Source: Candidatus Desulfobacillus denitrificans (GTDB taxonomy: Bacteria; Pseudomonadota; Gammaproteobacteria; Burkholderiales; Rhodocyclaceae). From it: DNA of 64,000 nucleotides. Location of the stretch: NCBI GenBank assembly GCA_017347485.1, contig AP021857.1, positions 1,155,390 through 1,219,389 of the forward strand, written 5' to 3'. This document shows, piece by piece, positions 52,600 to 64,000 of this stretch (position 1 is its first letter; each line of letters starts with the position of its first letter). The notes under the pieces were generated by a model that was given only the letters and a program-made list of their open reading frames with translations, searched no databases and was not told where the DNA came from. A program made the position numbers and the translations under genes.

Positions 52600-54900
52600 A
52601 TGGCTGCGAGTGCGTTGAACAATGTCGTCAACCTGAACGAGCGGCGTCAGCTGAGCGCGGCGGAATCCAGCCGCATGCTCAACGACTGCCGCGAGTTGGC
52701 CATGAAGCGGCTCTCGGTGTCGCTGCGCGAGATGCTGGCAGACGTCGAGGAAGACCTCTTCCAGATGGCTGAGACCAGCTACGACCGCGAGATGCAGAAC
52801 CTCTACCTCGAGGTGCGCGGCAAGGCCAAGGAGAAATGGCCGAAGCTCGAAGCCGCCTTTTCGAGGCATTTCGTCGACGCCTTCAACCACAAGATGCGTG
52901 GTGAGGTGGAGAGTGCCATGAAGACGCTCGCCGTCTCGACGCATGAATTGCGCCTGGTCGAGGAGGATGACCTTGCCGAGGGCATCGCCTTGCAGGAGCT
53001 GGCTACCCGGCTGCGCGAGCAGAATGAGGATGAGCTGTCGCTCCTCGGCGAGCGCGTGGCAATGCTGCTCGGCAAGAACGAACTGAAGGATGAGGAGAAC
53101 CCCATCAGTCCGCAGGCGGTCGTCGACGCCCTGAAACACGCCTGCGACGAGTTGGAAGGCAGCGTCAAGATCAAGCTGGTGCTGCTCAAGCAGATCGAGC
53201 AGCATGTCTCGAGGGCCTTGCATTCGGTGTACGCCGACCTCAACACCGAGATGGTGCGCTGGAACGTTCTGCCCAACCTGCGTTCCGCCTATAAGAAGCC
53301 CGTGACGTCACCGTCGACCCAGCGTCAGACTGCCAGGAAGGAGGGCCCCGTTGCGGCGCATCCACAGCCGCAGACTGGAGACTCGGGGAGCGGGGACCTG
53401 CTGGCATTCCTGCACCAGCTGATGCAATCGCCCTTGCGCACGCAGACGGAAGTCGCCGAACCGCAGGGCCTGGCCGCCGTTCCCGCCGCCCCTGCGCCGA
53501 CGGACAACCGGCAGGCGGTTTTCATCGACACCCTGACGGAAATGCAGCGACTCAATACGTTGCTGCAGGAAAAGAGCCAGGTCGATGGCCTGCCCGATCT
53601 CGGCCAGGCGATGAGCACGATGAACGTGCTGCACCAGATCAAGGCCAACAGCCTGAATCAGGACATCGGCCAGCTCGATGCGATCACCATCGACATCGTC
53701 GCCATGCTGTTCGACTTCATCTTCGACGATGCCAAGATTCCGGACGCCATCAAGGCCTTGGTCGGACGCCTGCAGATACCGGTCCTGAAAGTCGCGATGC
53801 TCGACAAGGCCTTCTTTTCGAGCAAAACCCATCCGGCCCGCCGCCTGCTTGACGGCATTTCACATGCCGCGGTCGCCTGGGGTGACACGGTGGATCAGGG
53901 CGATCCCCTGTTCTCGGAGATAGGATTCATCGTCGAGCGCATCCAGAACGACTTCGAACGGGACGTGCAAGTCTTCACGGACGCGCTGAATCTCCTCAAT
54001 GCCGTGATCGAGGAACGCGATGCCATGGCGGAGGGCATCGCCGAACGATCGGCCGATCTCATGCGCAAGCGCGAGACCGAGGAAATCGCCTGGGTGGTGG
54101 CCGGCGAGGCGGTGATGCGCCGCTTGTCCTCGAGCGTGCCGCACAGCGTGGCGCGCTTCCTGCAGGACCATTGGCAGTACGTGCTGAAGGAACTCTATAT
54201 TCGTCATGGGGAAGATCATCATTCCTATCTGAGCGCCATCGCAATGATGGACGACCTGATCTGGAGCGTGGCGCCAAAGGGGAGCAGCGACGAAAGGAAG
54301 CAGTTGGTGAACACCCTGCCCGGATTATTGCGCGCCATGCATGTCGGTCTCGACGCGATCAGCCTGCCGCAGGAGCAGCGCGGACAATTCTTCGATGAAC
54401 TGGTGGGTTTGCACTCCGCAGCGGTCAAGAGCGGACTGAGCGGAGCGGAGACAGTGCCGGCAGGCGAGGCGCCAGTTCCGGCTGAGCCGGCGCCGGCAGC
54501 CACTTCCGCTGCCCAGTACAGCGTCAATCCTGAAGGCGAATTGTTCATCACGCGAATCGACGAGAACGAGGTCCAGATCGAGGAGGTTGCCCTGGTTGGC
54601 GCGAGTCCCGCTGCCCTCGCGACGGAGGACATCTATCAGAGCCAAGTCGCTGCGTTGGGCCGCGGTGACTGGGTCGAATTCCGCCAGGAGGAGGGGCTGC
54701 CGACCCGGGCACGCCTGTCCTGGGTCAGCCCGCAGCGCGGGATATTCTTGTTCACCAATCCCCGTTCGCCGCGCGCCACCTCGATTTCCCCGGAGGCGCT
54801 GGCCTACCAGCTCAGGATGGGCAGGGCGCAGATCGTTGCCGAACAGCCGATGTTCGAGCGCGCCGTGCACGGCGTGCTCGAAAGTCTCAGCGTGAGCTGA
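52600..54900 (+). CDS. DUF1631-family protein under c-di-GMP riboswitch control
   Basis: A 766-residue DUF1631 protein of unknown function. The N-terminal part (about 1-235) is mostly helical (RMLNDCRELAMKRLSVSLREMLADVEEDLFQMAETSYDREMQNLYLEVRGKAKEKW). A low-complexity linker (about 236-315, rich in Ser, Thr, Gln, Pro and Ala) follows, then a long conserved helical region, and near the C-terminus a small beta-rich unit (GRGDWVEFRQEEGLPTRARLSWVSPQRGIFLFTNPRS) that resembles PilZ-like barrels. The ATG at 52600 has AAGGAGG five bases upstream; an in-frame extension back to 52459 lies in the leader. It ends exactly where the convergent ETF-QO gene ends. Confidence 0.85.
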   Translation: MAASALNNVVNLNERRQLSAAESSRMLNDCRELAMKRLSVSLREMLADVEEDLFQMAETSYDREMQNLYLEVRGKAKEKWPKLEAAFSRHFVDAFNHKMRGEVESAMKTLAVSTHELRLVEEDDLAEGIALQELATRLREQNEDELSLLGERVAMLLGKNELKDEENPISPQAVVDALKHACDELEGSVKIKLVLLKQIEQHVSRALHSVYADLNTEMVRWNVLPNLRSAYKKPVTSPSTQRQTARKEGPVAAHPQPQTGDSGSGDLLAFLHQLMQSPLRTQTEVAEPQGLAAVPAAPAPTDNRQAVFIDTLTEMQRLNTLLQEKSQVDGLPDLGQAMSTMNVLHQIKANSLNQDIGQLDAITIDIVAMLFDFIFDDAKIPDAIKALVGRLQIPVLKVAMLDKAFFSSKTHPARRLLDGISHAAVAWGDTVDQGDPLFSEIGFIVERIQNDFERDVQVFTDALNLLNAVIEERDAMAEGIAERSADLMRKRETEEIAWVVAGEAVMRRLSSSVPHSVARFLQDHWQYVLKELYIRHGEDHHSYLSAIAMMDDLIWSVAPKGSSDERKQLVNTLPGLLRAMHVGLDAISLPQEQRGQFFDELVGLHSAAVKSGLSGAETVPAGEAPVPAEPAPAATSAAQYSVNPEGELFITRIDENEVQIEEVALVGASPAALATEDIYQSQVAALGRGDWVEFRQEEGLPTRARLSWVSPQRGIFLFTNPRSPRATSISPEALAYQLRMGRAQIVAEQPMFERAVHGVLESLSVS

Positions 54901-56532
54901 TCACATGTTCGGGTAGACCGGGCCTTCGCCGCCCTGCGGCGTCACCCAGGTGATGTTTTGCGTCGGGTCCTTGATGTCGCAGGTCTTGCAGTGCACGCAG
55001 TTCTGCGCGTTGATCTGCAGGCGCGGATTGGACCCGCTCTCGTCGTGCACGATTTCATACACGCCGGCCGGGCAGTAGCGCTGCTCGGGCGCGTCATAGA
55101 GGGCGAGGTTGATGCGGATCGGCACGCTCTCGTCCTTCAGCCGCAGATGGCAGGGCTGGTTTTCCTCGTGGTTGGTGTTCGACAGGAACACCGAGGAGAG
55201 CCGGTCGAAGGTGATCACGCCATCAGGTTTCGGGTAGGCGATCGGCCGGCAATCGGCCGCTTTCTTCAGCTTGACGTGGTCGGCGGTCAGGCGCAGCGTC
55301 CACGGCGCCTTGCCGCGGAACACCTGCTGGTCGATGCCGAACATCAATGAGCCGAGCCACAGCCCCTTGCTCATCCACGGCTTGAAGTTGCGTGTGCGGT
55401 GCAGTTCCTCGTACAGCCACGATTCGCGGAACTTCTGCGGATAGGCGGTCAGTTCGTCTCCGCTGCGGCCGGCGGCGAGCGCCTCGGCGATAGCTTCGGC
55501 GGCGAGCATGCCGGTCTTCAATGCGGCGTGCGAACCCTTGATGCGGGCGGCATTGAGGAAGCCGGCATCGTCGCCGATCAGCGCGCCGCCCGGGAAGATC
55601 AGCTTCGGCAGCGCCTGCAGGCCGCCCGCCGTCAGCGCGCGTGCGCCGTAGGCGATGCGCTTGCCGCCCTCGAGGAAGGGCTTCACCAGCGGATGCAGCT
55701 TGTAGCGCTGGAATTCCTCGAAGGGAGAGAGGTAAGGATTGCCGTAGGCGAGGCCGACGACGTAGCCGATCGAGACGAGGTTGCCCTCGAGGTGGTAGAC
55801 GAAGCCGCCGCCGTAGGTGTCCGGCTGCATCGGCCAGCCGCCGGTGTGCATGACCAGGCCCTTGACGTGCTGCTCCGGCCTGACCTCCCACAGCTCCTTG
55901 ATGCCGATGCCGTAGACCTGCGGGTCGGCGCCCTTGCGCAGGTCGAACTTTGCCTCGAGCTGCTTGCCGAGATGGCCGCGACAGCCCTCGGCGAAAAGGG
56001 TGTACTTGCCGAGCAGTTCCATGCCCGGCTGGTAGGCCTCGGTGGGTTGGCCGTCGCGGCCGACGCCCATGTCGCCGGTGGCCACGCCCTTCACCGCTCC
56101 GTCCTCGTTGTAGAGCACTTCGGCGCCGGCGAAGCCGGGATAGATCTCCACACCGAGGGTCTCGGCCTGCTGGGCCAGCCAGCGGCAGACGTTGCCGAGG
56201 CTGACGATATAGTTGCCGTGGTTGAGGAAGCAGCCGGGGAGGAGGGCGTTCGGCACCCTGAGGCCGCCCGTCTCGGAGAGGATGATGAAGCGATCCTCGG
56301 ACACCGGCGTGTCGAGCGGAGCACCCTTCTCCTCCCAGTCCGGGATCAGTTCGTTCAGCGCACGCGGGTCCATCACCGCGCCGGAGAGGATGTGTGCGCC
56401 GACCTCGGCGCCCTTCTCGATCAGGCAGACATTGAGGCCGCCGTCGAGCTGCTTCAGCCGGATCGCCGCAGCCAGGCCGGCCGGGCCGCCGCCGACGATG
56501 ACGACATCGAATTCCATCGATTCGCGTTGCAT
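54901..56532 (-). CDS. Electron transfer flavoprotein:ubiquinone oxidoreductase
   Basis: A 543-residue membrane-associated flavoprotein that passes ETF electrons to quinone. FAD-binding GGGPAGLAAAIRLKQ is at about 13-27; the central GGFVYHLEGNLVSIGYVVGL and EFQRYKLHP segments are ETF-QO-specific. The C-terminal ferredoxin domain has the [4Fe-4S] ligands CVHCKTC plus an upstream Cys (RYCPAGVYE). ATG 56532 is chosen because of the AAAGGGA upstream; the frame is open further 5' over the divergent gene's leader. Its stop abuts the DUF1631 stop. Confidence 0.95.
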   Translation of the reverse strand: MQRESMEFDVVIVGGGPAGLAAAIRLKQLDGGLNVCLIEKGAEVGAHILSGAVMDPRALNELIPDWEEKGAPLDTPVSEDRFIILSETGGLRVPNALLPGCFLNHGNYIVSLGNVCRWLAQQAETLGVEIYPGFAGAEVLYNEDGAVKGVATGDMGVGRDGQPTEAYQPGMELLGKYTLFAEGCRGHLGKQLEAKFDLRKGADPQVYGIGIKELWEVRPEQHVKGLVMHTGGWPMQPDTYGGGFVYHLEGNLVSIGYVVGLAYGNPYLSPFEEFQRYKLHPLVKPFLEGGKRIAYGARALTAGGLQALPKLIFPGGALIGDDAGFLNAARIKGSHAALKTGMLAAEAIAEALAAGRSGDELTAYPQKFRESWLYEELHRTRNFKPWMSKGLWLGSLMFGIDQQVFRGKAPWTLRLTADHVKLKKAADCRPIAYPKPDGVITFDRLSSVFLSNTNHEENQPCHLRLKDESVPIRINLALYDAPEQRYCPAGVYEIVHDESGSNPRLQINAQNCVHCKTCDIKDPTQNITWVTPQGGEGPVYPNM

Positions 56533-56601
56533 GCCGTTTCCCTTTCCGCGCCCTTTGACGGGTCCATTGTTCTTGTGTGGGCCATGAAGGCCGGGCGCCA
56601 T

Positions 56602-56607
56602 TATAAT
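56602..56607 (+). promoter_or_regulatory. -10 element (TATAAT) of the thioesterase-AACS operon
   Basis: A perfect TATAAT lies 30 bases upstream of the thioesterase start, in the divergent gap with ETF-QO. No good -35 was found at 16-18 bases; the promoter may be of the extended or activator-dependent kind. Confidence 0.6.
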
Positions 56608-56637
56608 TCGATTCGATCCGCCCATTCCCCGAAAACG

Positions 56638-57048
56638 ATGGAACACAAGCACAAGCTGATATACGCCACGATCCTGCCGGTCCGCTGGGGCGACATGGAC
56701 GCCATGAACCATGTCAACAACACCGTCTATTTTCGCTACATGGAACAGGCGCGCATCGAATGGCTGGAGTCGCTCGGCTACGGGACGGGGCAGCACACGG
56801 AAGAGGGGCCGGTGATCGTCAATGCCAGCTGCACTTTCCTCGTGCCGCTGACTTATCCGGCCGAGGTCGAGGTGCGCATGTTCATCGGGCAAGCGGGGCG
56901 CAGCAGCCTGCCGACCCATTACGAACTGCGCACCGTCGGCGAGGACAGGCTGTACGCCCATGGCGACGCCAAGATGGTCTGGATCAATCCTGCCAGCGGC
57001 CGCTCCATCCCGCTGCCCGACACTATGCGAAAACTCGCCGAAGCCTAA
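56638..57048 (+). CDS. YbgC/4-hydroxybenzoyl-CoA-type hot-dog thioesterase
   Basis: A 136-residue hot-dog-fold thioesterase. The catalytic strand is [24 protein letters not shown], with Asp in the WGDMD motif as in 4-hydroxybenzoyl-CoA thioesterases. It would hydrolyse acyl- or aroyl-CoA. The frame runs upstream antisense to ETF-QO, but ATG 56638 is the first sensible start. Acetoacetyl-CoA synthetase follows after five bases. Confidence 0.9.
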   Translation: MEHKHKLIYATILPVRWGDMDAMNHVNNTVYFRYMEQARIEWLESLGYGTGQHTEEGPVIVNASCTFLVPLTYPAEVEVRMFIGQAGRSSLPTHYELRTVGEDRLYAHGDAKMVWINPASGRSIPLPDTMRKLAEA

Positions 57049-57053
57049 TCGAC

Positions 57054-59008
<1,955 letters not shown>

Positions 59009-59015
<7 letters not shown>

Positions 59016-59551
59016 TCGATCGGGACAAATCGACCCTCCTGGTGGTGGACATCCAGGAACGCCTGCTGCCCCACATCCATGACGGACAGGTGGTGCTCGA
59101 CAACGCCGTCTGGCTGGTCAAGGTGGCACAGCGACTCGGCGTGCCGGTGATGGTCTCCGAGCAGTACCCGAAGGGCATCGGCCCCACGGTCGCCGCGCTG
59201 CGGGGACTGACTTTTCCGGAGCAGGTCGGCGAGAAGATGCATTTCTCCTGCGTCGCGGCGAAGTGCCTGGAGCGCCTGCCGGGCGCCGACCGGCCCCAGG
59301 TCGTGGTGGCCGGCACCGAGTCCCATGTCTGCGTCCTGCAGACCGTGCTCGGCCTGCGCGAACAGGGAAAAGAGGTCTTCGTCGTCGCCGAGGCCGTCGG
59401 CTCGCGCCGGCCCTCGGACAAGGAGCTGGCCCTGGCGCGCATGCGCGCCCATGGCGCCGAGATCGTCTCGCGCGAGATGGTCGCCTTCGAGTGGCTGAGG
59501 CAGGCCGGCAGCGAAGAATTCCGCGCCATCAGCCGGGAATTCCTCAAGTAA
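59009..59551 (+). CDS. Isochorismatase-family cysteine hydrolase
   Basis: A 180-residue YcaC/isochorismatase-like hydrolase. Catalytic Asp is in [11 protein letters not shown] (about residue 14), Lys in a downstream strand, and Cys in [11 protein letters not shown] (about residue 109), giving the Asp-Lys-Cys triad. Substrates of this family vary and cannot be named. The start at ATG 59009 lies inside the end of the synthetase gene, so it belongs to the same operon. Confidence 0.88.
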
Positions 59552-59612
59552 TTTCTCAAGTTGCTTTCTCCGCGAGGTCGCCCGTTTTTGCCGCGTTTTC
59601 GCTGCGTTTCCG

Positions 59613-61335
<1,723 letters not shown>

Positions 61336-61363
61336 AGCGCTGCGGCGAAAATTGGATGGCCGC

Positions 61364-62227
61364 ATGAAACTGTGCGGCTTTGAGGCCGGCCTCCGGCATC
61401 CGCTGTTCCTCATCGCCGGCCCCTGCGTCATCGAGTCGCGCGAGTTGGCCATCGAGGTCGCCGGCCAATTGAAGGAGACCTGCGCCGAGCTGGACATGCA
61501 TTTCATCTTCAAGTCCTCTTACGACAAGGCCAACCGCAGCTCGGGCCAGTCCTACCGCGGGCTGGGCATGGAAAAGGGCCTGGATATCCTCGCCGACGTG
61601 AGGAAGACCGTCGGCGTGCCGGTGCTGACCGACGTGCACGACATCTCCGAGATCGCTGCCGTCGCCGCCGTGGCCGATGTGCTGCAGACGCCGGCCTTCC
61701 TCTGCCGTCAGACCGACTTCATCCAGGCCGTCGCCGCCAGCGGCAAGCCGGCCAACATCAAGAAGGGCCAGTTCCTCGCTCCGCACGACATGCAGCACGT
61801 CGTCGCCAAGGCGAAGGAGGCGATAAGGGAGAAAGCGAACGGCGCCGAAGCCAATACAGATACGATTCTTGTGTGCGAGCGCGGCGCCTCTTTCGGCTAC
61901 AACAACCTCGTCTCCGACATGCGCAGCCTGGCCATCCTGCGCGAGACCGGCTGCCCGGTGGTCTACGACGCCACCCACTCGGTGCAGCTGCCGGGCGGGC
62001 AGGGCGCGTCCTCGGGTGGCCAGCGCGAGTTCGTGCCGGTGCTGGCGCGCGCGGCGACGGCCGCCGGCATCGCCGGCCTGTTCATGGAAACCCACCCGCA
62101 CCCGGAGAAGGCCCTCTCCGACGGCCCGAATTCCTGGCCGCTGGCGAAGATGCGGGATCTGCTGGCCACGCTGCGCGACATCGATGCGCTGGTGAAGCAG
62201 CGCGGCTTCATGGAGGCCGGAATATGA
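61364..62227 (+). CDS. kdsA: 3-deoxy-D-manno-octulosonate 8-phosphate synthase
   Basis: A 287-residue KDO8P synthase for lipopolysaccharide core. [15 protein letters not shown] at about 10-25 has Cys where E. coli has Asn, so it is of the metal-dependent class. [16 protein letters not shown], the segment [30 protein letters not shown] and [13 protein letters not shown] are as expected. It has about ten more residues ([14 protein letters not shown]) before the CERG strand than the E. coli enzyme. ATG 61364 is preferred to an upstream TTG. Overlaps the next gene by four bases. Confidence 0.96.
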   Translation: MKLCGFEAGLRHPLFLIAGPCVIESRELAIEVAGQLKETCAELDMHFIFKSSYDKANRSSGQSYRGLGMEKGLDILADVRKTVGVPVLTDVHDISEIAAVAAVADVLQTPAFLCRQTDFIQAVAASGKPANIKKGQFLAPHDMQHVVAKAKEAIREKANGAEANTDTILVCERGASFGYNNLVSDMRSLAILRETGCPVVYDATHSVQLPGGQGASSGGQREFVPVLARAATAAGIAGLFMETHPHPEKALSDGPNSWPLAKMRDLLATLRDIDALVKQRGFMEAGI

Positions 62228-62514
62228 GCAAAGCGTACGTGATCGCCCAGGCCACGGTGCGCGATCCGGAGCAGTACGAGGGTTACAAGGCGCTGGCCGG
62301 CGCCGCCGTGGCGCGCTACGGCGGCAAGTACGTCGTGCGCGGTGGCGCCACGCATCTCCTCGAGGGCGACTGGGCGCCGCCGCGCCTGGTGATCCTCGAG
62401 TTCGAATCCGTTGAGCAGGCGAAGCGCTTCTACGATTCGCCCGAGTACCGCGCCGCGCGCGAGCGGCGCCACGGCGCGGCGTTGATGAACATGCTGGTGG
62501 TCGAAGGACTATAG
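62224..62514 (+). CDS. DUF1330 small ferredoxin-like-fold protein
   Basis: A 96-residue DUF1330 protein: [37 protein letters not shown] and [17 protein letters not shown] cover the whole family length. It has an alpha-beta ferredoxin-like (dimeric barrel) fold; its function is unknown. Translation is coupled to kdsA (ATGA). The stop TAG is part of the 8-bp target duplicated by the following IS insertion. Confidence 0.88.
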   Translation: MSKAYVIAQATVRDPEQYEGYKALAGAAVARYGGKYVVRGGATHLLEGDWAPPRLVILEFESVEQAKRFYDSPEYRAARERRHGAALMNMLVVEGL

Positions 62515-62519
62515 TTAAT

Positions 62520-64000
<1,481 letters not shown>

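Overview
The window is GC-rich (roughly two thirds G+C), densely coded, and reads as the chromosome of a hydrogen-oxidising, respiring betaproteobacterium. The combination of an uptake [NiFe]-hydrogenase, a NAD-reducing hydrogenase, FNR/Dnr-like promoter boxes, ppk/ppx, a branched-chain-type ABC importer with acyl-CoA enzymes and a pyrG-kdsA-eno order fits Rhodocyclales and relatives (for example Sulfuritalea- or Sterolibacterium-like bacteria). That placement is inference from gene content, not a measured result.

Positions 1-24089 are mostly a hydrogenase island. First comes the end of a group 1c-type (Hyb) membrane-bound uptake hydrogenase: hybA (partial), hybB, hybC, protease hybD, hypC and hybE. 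An unrelated block follows (methyltransferase, an EF-G-derived mini-protein, two Rnk/GreA-like proteins, a LysR regulator). Then comes the soluble NAD-reducing hydrogenase hoxFUYH with its protease hoxW, and a full maturation set hupK-hypA-hypB-hypF-hypC-hypD-hypE-hypX with the response regulator hoxA. FNR-like boxes precede hoxF and hupK. Repeat hairpins sit between several of these genes. One of them is a matched 41-bp inverted pair enclosing a DUF559 nuclease gene wedged between hypD and hypE.

Positions 24106-30329 are a nested mobile region bounded by perfect 114-bp inverted repeats. The host element carries a minimal tyrosine recombinase. An IS66 element and an IS21 element lie inside it, and the IS21 insertion cuts off the IS66 right end and the first codons of the recombinase. 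Next are a MAPEG protein and a HigBA-type toxin-antitoxin pair whose toxin has lost its start codon.

Positions 31571-38801 hold divergent ppk and ppx and a Mla/Mce-type lipid ABC transporter (STAS-permease fusion, ATPase, MCE protein, lipoprotein). Positions 38843-52083 hold acyl-CoA metabolism: two acyl-CoA ligases, an atypical crotonase, a Liv-type ABC importer behind a palindromic operator, and a TetR regulator divergent from etfBA and an acyl-CoA dehydrogenase. ETF:quinone oxidoreductase (54901-56532), a thioesterase, acetoacetyl-CoA synthetase and an isochorismatase-like hydrolase complete the theme: acids are imported and activated, oxidised by acyl-CoA dehydrogenase, and electrons pass through ETF to quinone.

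A c-di-GMP-I (GEMM) riboswitch precedes a DUF1631 gene at 52302-54900. The window ends with pyrG, kdsA, a DUF1330 gene, a complete IS1595-family insertion with an 8-bp target duplication, and the start of eno. Long reading frames antisense to these genes are GC-driven shadows and are omitted.
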